DNA of 64,000 nucleotides from Sipunculus nudus (taxonomy: Eukaryota > Annelida > Sipuncula > Golfingiida > Sipunculidae). The notes beneath the pieces are model-generated. The model did not search any database. It was not told the DNA's origin and saw nothing but the letters and a program-made list of their open reading frames with translations. Position numbers and translations under genes: made by a program. Location of the stretch: positions 3,076,076 to 3,140,075 of the forward strand of contig CM049309.1 in NCBI GenBank assembly GCA_026874595.1, read 5' to 3'. Below are positions 11,070 to 22,968 of the stretch, in pieces (the stretch's first letter is position 1; every line of letters starts with the position of its first letter).

Positions 11070-13144
11070 AACTAGATGTGTCGGAACGACACGAATGCCC
11101 CCGCCATGGGCAAATTAGAAACATTTGTAAAATTTTGAAAATTTTTTTAAGTTCAGGAGGTGTCGTATGGTCAAAAGTAGGTCAACAAGGGCAAAATGCA
11201 AACTCGATCTGTAACGGGTCATTATCAAGCAACACACCAAAAATCATGCCAGTATATGCAGGCAATGTGAAAAAAAGTCCATACATGTGCATTTTCCATA
11301 AAAATTTCTGTCTTTCATGAAATTTTCTATGTTTAGGAGCCGTAAAACAATCAAAAGTAGGTCAACCGGGATGAAACGCGAACTCGATCTGTAACTGTCA
11401 TTATCTGCCCACACATAAAAAATCAGGGTGGTATCTGCAGGCATTGAGGAAAAAAAGTAAGTACATATGCATTTGTTATGAAAATTTATATTTTTCATGA
11501 AACTTTCTATGTTCAGGAGCAGTCAAATGGTCAAAAGTAGGTCAACTGAGAGAAAACAAGAACTCGATCTGTAACTGGTCATTATCTGCCTACACACCAA
11601 AAATCAGGCCCATCTCTGCAGGCACTGCGAAAAAAAGTCCATACATATGCACCTTTTTATGAAATTTTCTTTGTTAGAGCACCGTCAAACGGTCAAAAAT
11701 AGGTCAACTAGGACAAAACATGAACTTGATCTGTAACTGGTCATTATCTGCCCACACACCAAAAATCAGGCCAATATCTGCAGGTATTGTGAAGAAAAGT
11801 CTGTACAAGTGTATTTGTCATGAAAATTTATGTTTTACATGAAATTTTCTATGTTCAGGAGCCGTAAAACAGTCAAAAGTAGGTCAACCAGGACGAAATG
11901 CGAACTCAATCTGTAACTGGTCAATATCTGGCCACACACCAAAAATCAGGCCAATATCTGCAGGCATTGCGAAAAAAAGTCTGTACATGTGTATTTGTCA
12001 TGATATTTCATATTTTTCATGAAATTTTCTATGTTCAGGAGCCGTTAAACGGTCAAAAGTAGGTCAACCAGGACGAAACGCGAACTCGATCTGTAACAGG
12101 TCTATATCTGCCCACACACCAAAAATCAGGCCAATATCTGCAGGCATTGTGAAAAAAAGTCTGTACATGTGTATCTTTCATGAATATTTCTATTTTTCAT
12201 GAAATTTTCTATGTTTGTACAACAGTCAAAAGTAGGTCAACCGGGACGAAACGCGAACTTGATCTGTAACAGGTCTATATCTGCCCACACACCAAAAATC
12301 AGGCCAATATCTGCAGGCATTGCGAAAAAAAGTCTGTACATGTGTATCTTTCATGAATATTTCTATTTTTCATGAAATTTTCTATGTTTGTACAACGGTC
12401 AAAAGTAGGTCAACCAGGACGAAACGCGAACTTGATCTGTAACTGGTCTATATTTGCCCACACACCAAAAATCAGGCCAATATCTGCAGGCATTGCGAAA
12501 AAAAGTCCGTACATGTGTATCTGTCATGAATATATCTATTTTTCATTAAATTTTCTAAGTTTAGGAGCCGTAAAACAGTCAAATGTAGGTCAACCGGGAC
12601 GAAACGCGAACTCAATCTGTAACTGGTCTATATCTGTCCACACACCAAAAATCAGGCCAATATCTGCAGGCACTGCGAAAAAAAGTCCGTACATGTGTAT
12701 TTGTAATGAAATTTCATATTTTTCATGAAATTTTCTATGTTCAGGAGCCGTAAAACGGTCAAAAATAGGTCAACCAGGACGAAACGCGAACTCGATCTGT
12801 AACTGGTCTATATCTGCTCACACACTAAAAATCAGGCCAATATCTGCAGGCATTGCGAAAAAAAGTCTGTACATGTGTATCTTTCATGAATATTTCTATT
12901 TTTCATGAAATTTTCTAAGTTTAGGAGCCGTAAAATGGTCAAAAGTAGGTCAACCGGGACGAAACGCGAACTCGATCTGTAACTGGTCTATATCTGCCCA
13001 CACACCAAAAATTAGGCCAATATCTGCAGGCATTGCGAAAAAAAGTCCGTACAACTGTTTGATTTCGGAATGACGGAAGGACGGAATGACGGACATGGGT
13101 AAAACTATATGCCCCGGCCACTTTGTGGCGGGGGCATAAAAAAA
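11070..13144 (-). mobile_element. Family D rolling-circle-like element with 180-bp tandem core
   Basis: The left end is AACTAGAT followed by the hairpin GTGTCGGAACGACAC and ATGCCCCCGCC. The right end is GGCGGGGGCATAAAAAAA. CCCCCGCC/GGCGGGGG is the subterminal inverted repeat. Read on the - strand it begins TTTTTTTATGCCCCCGCC and ends hairpin-ATCTAGTT. A second inverted repeat, GGCCACTTTGTGGC, lies beside the right end, next to a GACGGA microsatellite (13070-13098). The body is a tandem array. This is the same plan as families A, B and C with unrelated sequence. Confidence 0.8.
11149..13052. repeat. Tandem array, 180-bp unit, 11 copies (core of D)
   Basis: Unit starts (A-T-G-T-T-C-A-G-G or variant) fall at 11149, 11329, 11509, 11671, 11851, 12031, 12211, 12383, 12556, 12736 and 12916. 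Most spacings are 180 bp; a few are 162-173. Each unit contains GTCAAAAGTAGGTCAAC and CCAAAAATCAGGCCAATATC. As 180 is a multiple of three, long frames stay open by chance. Confidence 0.9.
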
Positions 13145-13261
13145 TGACATACAGAAAAAGGTTTTTATCAATATGCATGAGGGAAGAAACATCCTACTGG
13201 TTCAAATCATGTTAAAGAAGATATGTCTGAAAAGATGTGTGCAATACAAAATCACCAAATG

Positions 13262-14200
13262 TACTCTGGCAGCCATATTTGATTTTGATTAAGTCTGTAA
13301 TTCAAATTCTAATACGCACACATCATCCCAGTCAATTGGAAAAAGATCAAGGGTATTGTGTTTGTGAAAATGTTTGCCAGAGGAAATCACTGATTGTGGT
13401 GTGGCCCACCATATTGGAATTTTGGCAGGCGTGTAATTTGACAGGGATGGAGCCCTCATTATAGGCCCAAGTTATCCCTGCGAATATGAGAAAGATCTAG
13501 CATGTTGTTTTTGATATACTGCATGCAAAAGAAAACCACCGACTGTCCTCTGTTGGCCATATTGGAATTCCTACAGGTCTGTAATTCAAAAGGTCTGGAG
13601 CCCTCATAGATGCCAATCAATGCTGTGAATATGAGAAAGATCAAGCATGTGCTTGTTGAGATTTCCTGTGCGAAAGAAGACCACCAATTGTCCTCTGGTG
13701 GCCATATTCGAATTCCCACAGGTCTGTAATTCAAAAGGTCTGGAGATGTCATAGGTACCAGTCATCCCTGTGAATATGAGAAAGATCAAGTATGTTTTTG
13801 TTGAGATATCGTGTGCACAAGAAAAGCACTGTTTGTGCGCTGGTGGCCATATTGGAATTCCGACAAGTCTGTAATTCAACAGGTGTGGAGACGTCATAGG
13901 TACCAATCATCCCTGTGAATATCAGAAAGATCAAGCATGTTTTTGTTGAGATACTGTGCTCGAAAGAATAACATTGTTTGTGCCCTGGTGGCCATATTGC
14001 AATTCAGACAGGGCTGTAATTCAATAGGTCTAGAGCGCTCACAGATGCAAATCAATCCTGTGAATTTGAGAAAGATCAAGCATGTGCTTGTTGAGAGATT
14101 GCATGTGAAAGACTGCGTCACTGACAGACAGACGGATGGCACAACAGACGGACTGACACAACAATTACTAAAGGGCACCACTTTTCAAGTGGGGCCCTAA
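13262..14200 (-). mobile_element. Family E tandem-core element, truncated
   Basis: Six units of about 146 bp, marked by GGCCATATTGGAATT near 13271, 13409, 13555, 13701, 13846 and 13991, are followed by an ACAGACGG-type microsatellite (14121-14155) and a terminal hairpin CACTTTTCAAGTG, then GGGGCCCTAA. The right-hand layout (core, ACGG repeat, CTAA end) resembles A, C and D. No hairpin or CTWGTT terminus is visible on the left, so that end is lost. Element B2 begins exactly where E stops. Confidence 0.6.
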
Positions 14201-16328
14201 TTGTATCCGCCAAAACAGAGTTTTGCGGATACTATGTTTTCAGCTGCACGCCGCCGCCGCCGCCGCATAGGTTTCCGGAGAACTCCTCTGTAACAGCTGG
14301 GCGGAATTTTACGAAACCCGGGATTATGTTCGGGTCACATGTGAACTGCTGCGCCCCGATTTTGTTTTGACTTCTGACCTTTCCTCTGCGCTCTGCGTCC
14401 GTTTGTGCATCTGTTTCCACACATCTGTTCATCTGCCTTGGGTTAAAATCACTCATAACTCTGCAGTGACTTTACTAATTCACCTGAAATTTGGCATGCG
14501 TATACATCCTGGATAGCTTTTCTGATTTTGTGACAGGTGCGCCACCTACATTCATGTTTACGCTGCAGACATCCAAGCTCATATCTCGGGAACCATTTGA
14601 CCGATCAGGAAAATTTTTTTGCACAAATGTAGCTCTTGGAGAGCTTTATAACATACACAAAAAATGGTGGCGCCACCTGCAACCATGTTTGCACATTGTC
14701 CATCTGTTTGTCTGCCTTGGGTTAAAATCACTCATATCTCTGCAGTGACTTGACTAATTCACCTGAAATTTGGCATGCGTATACATCCTGGATAGCTTTT
14801 CTGATTTTGTGACAGGTGGCGCCACCTACATTCATGTTTACGCTGCAGACATCCAAGCTCATATCTCAGGAACCGTTTGACCGATCAGGAAAATATTTTT
14901 GCACAAATGTAGCCCTTGGAGAGCTTTATAACATACACAAAAAATGGTGGCGCCACCTTCAACCATGTTTGCACAGTGTCCATCTGTTCGTCTGCCTTGG
15001 GTTAAAATCACTCATATCTCTGCAGTGACTTGACTAATTCACCTGAAATTCGGCATGCGTATACATCCTGGATAACTTTTCTGATTTTATGACAGGTGGC
15101 GCCACCTACATTCACATTTACGCTGCAGACATCCAAGCTCATATCTTGGGAACCATTTGACCGATCAGGAAATTTTTTTTGCACAAATGTAGCCCTTGGA
15201 GAGCTTTATATCATACACAAAAAATGGTGGCGCCACCTTCAACCATGTTTGCACAGTGTCCATCTCTGCAGTGACTTGACTAATTCACCTGAAATTCGGC
15301 ATGCGTATACATCCTGGATAACTTTTCTGATTTTATGACAGGTGGCGCCACCTACATTCACATTTACGCTGCAGACATCCAAGCTCATATCTTGGGAACC
15401 GTTTGACCGATCAGGAAATTTTTTTTGCACAAATGTAGCCCTTGGAGAGCTTTATAACATACACAAAAAATGGTGGCGCCACCTGCAACCATGTTTGCAC
15501 AGTGTCCATCTGTTTGTGTGCCTTGGGTTAAAATCACTCATATCTCTGCAGTGACTTGACTAATTCACCTGAATTTCGGCATGCGTATACATCTTGGATA
15601 GCTTTTCTGATTTTATGACAGGTGTTGCACCTACATTCACGTTTACGCCGCCCTCTAAGCTCATATCTCAGGAACCGTTTGACCGATTGGGCCAAAATTT
15701 TGCATGTGTATAGATCTCACATAGCTCTTTATCATACGCAAAACTGGTGGCGCCACCTGCAGCCATTTTTGCACAGCTCCTGTCTGTCTGCCATGGGATA
15801 AAATCACTCATATCTCGGCAGTGGTTTGACATATCTGGGTAAAATTTTGCAGGTTTATACATCCCGGACAGCTCTCTTAATTTTATGACAGGTGGCACCA
15901 CCTGCATTCTAGTTTATGCAGCAGACATCCAAGCTCATATCTTGGGAACTGTTTGACCGATTGGGCCAAAGTTTTGCATGTGTATAGTTCTCACATAGCT
16001 CTTTATCATACGCAAAACTGGTGGCGTCACCTGCAACCATTTTTGCTCAGCGTCCATCTGTTTGTCTGCCACGGGCTAAATCACTCATATACATGTAGTG
16101 GTTTGACTTATCTGCCTTAAATTTTGAATATGTATACAACTTGGACGGCTTTCTGGATTTTGTGGTGGGGGGGCAACCTACATACACAATTTGGCTGCAG
16201 ACACCCATGCCAATATGCAACACTTCACTCTATTTCCCCTTGCCACTCAATCCATGCCTCACTTCACCCGTTCCACTCTGATTTAGGCGGATACACGTAG
16301 TCGCTTGTCGACTACCCGTATTCTAGTT
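14201..16328 (+). mobile_element. Family B (pearl/HINE-like) element, copy B2, best preserved
   Basis: The left end is TTGTATCCGCC, itself part of the hairpin GTATCCGC...GCGGATAC, followed by a (GCC)n run (14250-14265). The right end is GGCGGATACAC, then the hairpin GTAGTCGCTTGTCGACTAC, then CCGTATTCTAGTT. GTATCCGCC/GGCGGATAC is a subterminal inverted repeat, and the 3' hairpin followed closely by CTAG is typical of Helitron ends. The core 14460-16150 is made of about 280-bp units. It is the only B copy here in + orientation. No Rep/helicase is encoded, so it is non-autonomous. Confidence 0.8.
14460..16150. repeat. 280-bp tandem units, two half-units with GGTGGCGCCACC
   Basis: Each unit holds two related half-units of about 140 bp, both starting near CTCATATCT and ending in the perfect palindrome GGTGGCGCCACC. 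For example the palindrome lies at 14666, 14815, 14946 and 15095, with alternating spacings of 149 and 131 bp. Repeated frames translating to peptides such as TFTLQTSKLIS arise from this array and are not genes. Confidence 0.9.
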
Positions 16329-16702
16329 ATTTTTTATTTCTAGAAAATTAAGGCAGATTAATATTAAGCCCTCATGTCGTATGATTATATGATTACCATA
16401 CTAGTTACATTTTTATTCTGAATAAAAATGTCAATGCAACATATTTAACCCTTTACTATTGACAGGTTCACTAAAGAGCACTCAAAGTTGGCACCTAGAA
16501 CTCCCTCATAGATTCTCTAGATTCTCTCAGGTCAAACTTACCACGTATCTAATTAAAGATATTCCCAGAAACTTTAAGCAAACCCTCACAGTAAGAATTG
16601 TTGAAGATTTGATAAAGATACATTGATAAAGGTTGAAAAAGATATTGCCTCTAATGTTAATGTAAATAGTGTCAGAATTTGTCTGAAATCTAAAATAAAT
16701 GT
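16329..16702. other. No recognised feature
   Basis: AT-rich unique sequence. GACAGGTTCACTAAAG at about 16463 resembles the T-run end of family C (CACAGGTTCACTAAAAA) and may be a relic end. Confidence 0.4.
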
Positions 16703-19700
16703 AACAAGGCCTACAGGCCTAGTGTGAACCTGTGCATTGGGAAATACACCAGGTATAATGCTTCAATGATGGACCATTACTTCTCATGTATATGAACAAT
16801 GCAAGTACTAAACATTTTGAATAAGAAACCATTACACAAACATCACTGCTGAAATTCTGGCATGGGTGCACACAACACAAAAATGGTTGTAGCTGGCACC
16901 ACCAGTCTTGTATACAACGAAGATATCAGAGATATATACATGCCCTATTTCAGGCTGATATATCAAATTCCTCTGTAGAAATAAGCAGGCACCTACACTG
17001 TGCAAAAGTCATTGTAGGTGGCAACACCTGTATTGTGAACGAGAAAGCCATCAAAGACACATAGGTCAAAATATCAGGCCAATACATCCAACTTACCTTG
17101 ATTCTGATGCATGGGGCTGACCAGGCTTAGGTGAGAAAGGCAGTTGCCCGAGTGAACTGTGACAAATTTGCTGGCTCAGGCTACTGGACTAAGTGAACTC
17201 ATGACCTGCACCTGGCTAGACTGAGTGAACTTTTGACCTGTACCTGGCTGCACTGAGTGAACTCTTGACCTGTTGCATAATCTGACACAGTCTGTAGTCC
17301 ACATGCAGCCCTGAGGGGCATGACACCCATGAGGTGATCACATGGTGGCCATGAAGTGTTCACATGTCACCCATGAGGTGATCACATGCCCTGTGCTTGG
17401 CTGCACTGACTGAACTCTTGACCTTTATCTGGCTGCACTGAATGAACTCTTGATCTGTTGCCAAATCTGAAACAGTTCGCAGTTTCTCAACATATTTAAA
17501 GATACAAACACAATCTTGGCCTGTTGGTAAATCTGTTCACACATACTGAAAGACTTTGGCTAAAATGCTTTTTTTCCAAGCTGACATATTCATAAACTTT
17601 TTTTTTCAAAATATCTAAAATAATAAAAGATGCAATTCTTTCATTGTTGAAGGTCCAATAATTCTGCCAAAAATCATTCATGTAAACTTGAACAAAGGCC
17701 ACCTAAGAATAATTTTTGTGTAATGTTACAGAAGTTATAATTGAAACAATAATTTTGTAGAAGAACAGTTTTGCAGTCCTCAGTTTGAAATAGACATAAT
17801 AATGGCCATAAGACCAACTTAAGCTTTTCTGATATGATTGAAAGAACCATGTAATAGGATAATACTTTTGAAAAATTGAACGATTCAACTTGACAGTTTC
17901 ATCATCAACATTTTAAGCTGTAAGAGGCTAAAATTATGAGGTTTTTGCCCATAAAAAACAGGTCAATGTAGGTGGCAACACAAAATCTGCAACTTCAAAT
18001 ATGAGTCATGTGACCAACATTTGTACAATACTTGGTAATGCTAGCTTCTGTTGTTCCGGGATTACTATGTCAGTATGCTTAATTTGCCTAATGACAGTTC
18101 AAATTCGTGTAACACCACTAAAATTCATCAAATGCAAACATTTGAACAAACTTGAGAGGGATTTACTCTGGGATAATTTTTGTATCATTTTTTTCCTGCT
18201 ATTCCTGAGAAATTATTGGTTAATGTACAGATGACCAATGACCCCAGTACAAAAAAAGGTCAATGCAGGTGGCGCTACCAATACCTGAATTTCATATATG
18301 ACTCATGTGACCAACACCGGCATAAAATTTGGTGATGATAGCTCTGGCCGTTTCTGAGATTGTCATTTTAGTATGCTTTTTTGGACAGTTAGCTAAGTTT
18401 AACTTCCTGTAACTCAGCCAAAATTCACTGAACTTGAACCATTCGAACAAACTTGAGAGAGATGGTATAAAAGATTATTTCTGTGAAATATTGAACAATT
18501 TGGCTCGACTGTTTCGGGGGAGAAGATTTTTAAAGGTTTTTTAACTTTTTCTCTATAAAATCTAAGAAAATGCAAAATTTTTTAGATGGCTAATTTTTTG
18601 CATTAAATTTCATGATACTAGCTCCAGTTGTTTTCGAAATAGTACAGGTTAACGACGACAACAGACGATGCCAAACCACTGCATTACCTCATAAAGTCGC
18701 TAAAAATTACTACAGATGCATATTGAATGCAAAATTATAATACAGATACATCTCACTGATGGCAAAATCTTGAATAAAGTTGATTATGGATACTAATTAT
18801 TTATAATCCATGTACAGCTGTCTTTATATACCCACAGAGAGCTGTATACCTGTGATTGTAAACATTGCCTGGCATGAGGAATATCTAAAATCATAAATCT
18901 ACTTTTTTTGAAGCTTTTAAAAAACATTCTTGTCAATATTAACCATAGATTACCTGAAATCTAAATGTCTAGAGGCATGATGTAACGGATGCTGATAAAC
19001 TGGTGCCAGGCTAGATGTATCTGCTTCACACAGCTAACATATATGGTAAAATGACTAATTTCAATCTTTATAATTCAGCCAAAATTCATTCTATGGAACC
19101 ATAAAAACAGTTATTATAAGAATTATTCAGGGGATTATACATGTAAAATATTTAACAAATTGGCCTCAGTGGCTTCAGTCAAAAAACGTTTTGCAGGTTT
19201 ACAACTCATATGGGAAAATACAGCAAAATGGCTAAGTTAAGCTTCCCATAACTCAGCCAAAAATTACTGAACCAAAACCATTCGAACAAACTTGAATAAT
19301 CAACATCTAAGAATAATCAATGAGTGAGATTTAAGAATTTGGCCCAGTTGTTTTTGAGAAGAAGTTCTTTGTAGCCACTGAGCTAAAATGGGCTGTTATG
19401 GCATATGACTAAATTCAGCTTCCCATAACTCAGCCAAAAGTCACTGAACTGAGACCATTTGAACAAACTTCAGAAAGCACTACCCTAGGATCATTTCTGT
19501 GCGATATTAAATAATTTGGCCATATGGTTTCAGAGAAGAAGTTATTTGTAGCAGTCAGTATGATACGGGTACTGATGACCCCCGTACAAAAAAGGCTGAT
19601 GCAGGAGGCACCACCAATACCTCATTTTCAGATATGACTCATGTGACCAACATTGGCATAAAATTTGGTGATGATAGCTCCAGCCTTTTCTGAGATTGTA

Positions 19701-20102
19701 TTTTAAGTATGCTTTTTGGGACAAATGACCAAGTTCAACTTCCTGTAACTCGGCCAAAAATCAACGAACTTAAACCATTCGAACAAACTTGAGAGAGATT
19801 GTTCAAGGAATCATTTCTGTGAAATATTGGACAATTTGGCTGGACAGTTTCAGTGAAGAAAATTCTTAAAGTTTTTTTAGCTTTTTCCCTATAAAATCTA
19901 AGAAAATGCAGTTAGAAAAAAAACAAAACAAAATCCAATATAGTTTTCTGGATGACTGAATATTTGCAAAAAATTTGGTGATGCTAGCTCCTGCCGTTTT
20001 TGAGATAGCTATGGTTAACATACAGACCACGCACGACGTACGACACACTACACACGACGGACGAAGCCGCACCATTGCACAAGCTCACAGATTCGCTAAA
20101 AA
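16703..20102 (-). mobile_element. Family C rolling-circle-like element, copy C1
   Basis: The left end is AACAAGGCCTACAGGCCT (hairpin AGGCCT-AC-AGGCCT) followed by GTGTGAACCTGTGCA. The right end is CTCACAGATTCGCTAAAAA, preceded by an ACGACGTACGACAC-type simple repeat. GAACCTGTG/CACAGATTC is a subterminal inverted repeat. The interior has degenerate repeats of a segment containing TTTGGTGATGATAGCTC, with an internal CGCTAAAAA at about 18707, suggesting a nested or duplicated end. 18715-20102 matches 34890-36258 in C2. Some units carry the family-B-like word GTGGCG(C/A)CACC. Confidence 0.75.
17160..17460. repeat. Short degenerate minisatellite inside C1
   Basis: Repeats of CTGGCTGCACTGAGTGAAC followed by TCTTGACCTGT occur at a spacing of about 32 bp, interrupted by two copies of CCATGAGGTGATCACATG. 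A single related unit is present at 34670-34710 in C2. Confidence 0.65.
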
Positions 20103-21380
20103 TGATTTGTGCACCCTGAATGTCAGATTGGCACTTATAGTATCTAATAAGCTCAGAATCCTCTGCCGCAACATAGGAGCTTCTGGAAAAATCTTCAAGG
20201 AAATCTAAAATTAATTCTTCTTGACATATATTCTGCAAGCTACAGGGCTAAAAGATGATCTTGAACACCCAGACAGTCTGACTGGGTTCAAATGGTGTCC
20301 ATAAACCCTTGAATATTTTAATCTAACATCCAGGGAAGTTCTGGGCAAATCTCCTTTGAAACCTGAAATTAGCTAGGTTCTTAGAGCATTCTAATATAAC
20401 GTCCAGACAAGTCTTTGCAATGTTTTTGTTGAATCCCTAAACTAGATCACTCTAATCTTAATGCTGTGAGGTACAGGAAAAACACAAATCTGACACTAAG
20501 AGTCAGATTTGTACAAATCATTACAGTTTGACCTAGAATCTTCTCACAGAAAATTTTAGGTCCACCCTAGATCACCATCAACAATTGAAACTTGGTCATG
20601 GTGATCTATATTTTGTGAGCTACAAGCAGCAAATCTAATTTTGAGCACCCAGAAAGTCAGAAAGGGCATCAGTCTTAAATGTTTGATATAAAAAAATTTC
20701 TTAGCTAAAGTAAAGGGAGGTCATTGTAATGTCTCCTTGGACATAAAAAGATAAAGTCAATGGGACCTATGTTCTCCAAGACTTGTGAAAGAACATAATT
20801 TGAGCACCCAATATGTTAGATGTACATGTGTTTTAGCATTATCAAAGAAACTTATATTGGCAGCTAATGTTAACTCACACCAAAAAAACAAAAAAAAAAA
20901 CAATTTTCTTGAAAATAATTTCAAGAATCCCAGACATAAAAAACATAGGCAAAGATACCAAACTGAATCCCGAACCTTAATTCCTTGGCTTGTCAGACAT
21001 GACTCAACTATTAAGAAGCCATATCTGCAGACATATTGAATATCACCATAACCAAATACAGTATTGTCTTGGAGTTGGTTTCAGTAGATTCTTTGACCCT
21101 GACAACAGGGGCAAAGATACCAAAATCAAACCCCTACCTCTATTCCATGGGGTGTCATACATGTTCAAATGGACAATGGCCATATTGACAGCCATATAAA
21201 ATATACCCAGAATCAAAAACAGTATAGTCTTGAGGATAATTTTAATAGTCTCCTGGGCCTTGAAAAACATAGACGATAACACCAAAATCAACCCCCTATC
21301 TAAATTTTCGAGTTATGTATGATTCAATGGTTCGGTGGCCATCTTGGATGCCATCTTGAATTTCACCCTTTCTGCCCACG
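20103..21380. repeat. Degenerate tandem repeat of about 160 bp
   Basis: From about 20840 to 21370 three diverged units start near 20998, 21159 and 21317 (CATG/TATGA(T/C)TCAA) and share ATACAGTAT(T/A)GTCTTG and ACCAAAATCAA(A/C)CCCC. Upstream, GAGCACCCA recurs at 20265, 20644 and 20800. The period is similar to the half-unit of family B, but the sequence differs. No ends are recognised. It is probably a decayed tandem-core element. Confidence 0.5.
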
Positions 21381-21789
21381 ATCCAGGATGTCTACCCATG
21401 TTTATTTTTACTCCTCTAAAGGTGTCCTACCTGGATCAGAAGTCAAAATTAGGGGACATACGATTGCATACAGGACCCCCCTCAGCCCCTGGACTAAGAA
21501 AGGTTGTAGGCAGTAAGTCTTTTAAAGCACCAGTTCACATGTGAGCTTATAATGATGCAGAGTTTTGGAATATTCAATCCAGTGGTTTCAGTGGAGTACT
21601 CCGGGAATTTAGTTCATTGTTTATGCAGACCAAACCTCTCAACCTCTGCTTGAAATTAGAAGTGAATTTAAACTGAAGTTGTTATTAGTGAATGGTAATG
21701 TGAAGTATATTCAGGACAAGTTGACTGAAAAGTGACACCTTGGACATTGACCTCAGGTGGAAGAACGCAGGAGCCAAACTAGTAGGGCA
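21381..21789. other. No recognised feature
   Basis: Unique sequence without convincing exons. Two overlapping open frames (21319-21544, +) overlap the degenerate repeat and lack splice support. Confidence 0.4.
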
Positions 21790-21925
21790 AGCTCATGTAT
21801 CTGATATGAAGGTGGGGTTGGGGATGTCCCCACCTGTATCACATACAGTTACTGATGGTGCTGCTGACAATGTTCCAAGCCCAGTTTGATGATAAAAGTC
21901 TTTATTCAAAAGCAAGATTTCTGGG
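21790..21925. repeat. Dispersed repeat J, copy 1
   Basis: This matches 25312-25440: GAAGGTGGG(G/A)TTGGGGATG, then the stem TGGGGATGTCCCCA, CACCTGTATCACATA, and TTTGATGATA(A/G)AAGTCTTTATTCAA. The two copies are in the same orientation 3.5 kb apart. The shared AATAAA on the - strand could be a polyadenylation word or chance. Confidence 0.65.
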
Positions 21926-22968
21926 CCATGCAGTCTCTGCCATTACTTACTTTATGTCTGGAGAGTAAAGTTTTAAATCACTGATGTGTATCATAAAGGA
22001 ATTACTCACATCAGTATAGATGTAGATTACATAAATATGTCTCACTTCCAGATATTACAGTGGAAGGAATAAGGAAGTGTCTGTTTTAAAATTTTGGAGT
22101 ACAACAACAATGCCTAAGCTTTCCTAAATAAGCTGAGAAACAACATATCCATAGCTGCATATATTTTCTAAAGACACACATATTGTTTTGTTTAATTTCA
22201 ATCTTTTCAATATTTTGTTGGTATTGTTTTTGTTGAGTATGGACAATCGTTACACTGTCTAAAAGGTAAAATACTGAATTGTATTAAGGAACAACAGAGC
22301 AACAAGGATGACAATTTTTGACATCCTAATATAAGCATTACAACATTAGATTATATAAGTATGACAACCTCTCAGTACAATGAAGAAATATCTTAAGGGA
22401 TATGGTTATAACATCATAAAGAATGCACAGAAGATACACATATAATGCATACAATATAAGCATGGAATAATTCAAAGTATGTGAACCATTTTGAACATAC
22501 AGTAAATGATGTTACATAAAGATGTTCTGTTTAACAGCAATGTGCATTTCCAATTATAACAAGAGAATTGTTAACAATGCCTGACATAACAAATTATGCC
22601 TGCAGCGAAAAAAATACTTCCCATTGAGAAATTGTTTATGAATTCCTAATCGGACAAGGTGTGTATACCTTTGCTTAAGAGTTGAACATGTACATGAAAT
22701 TTAAAGTGGTGTTGATCAGTACCAGTGATTCAAAATACATCTTGGTTTTCATGCTTGCCATTGGGACAAGTTGACCTGTGAATAATAAAAATTGTGTTTT
22801 GCGACTCCTTTAGCAAATCATAACTGGTGTTGCTACCAGTGATAAAGTACATGACAGACATGATGTCATTCCTAACGACAGAGGAATGTATACACAAGTT
22901 CCCATGTTTTACCTAATTTCTGTGCAACAGCCATGAGAAAGATGTGTAAAAGTGTGATGATAAATGTA
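21926..22968. other. No recognised feature
   Basis: AT-rich intron-like sequence. I see no exon with matching splice sites and no repeat match elsewhere in the window. Confidence 0.4.

Noticed and set aside
12372-12728. 118-codon open frame
   Set aside because: It is two translated copies of the 180-bp family D repeat; the period divisible by three keeps it open.
14491-15554. Several near-identical 70-codon frames (also at 23756, 42173 and 42453 on the other strand)
   Set aside because: They are readings of the family B core unit in one frame; every unit contains the same stop and no conserved gene structure exists.
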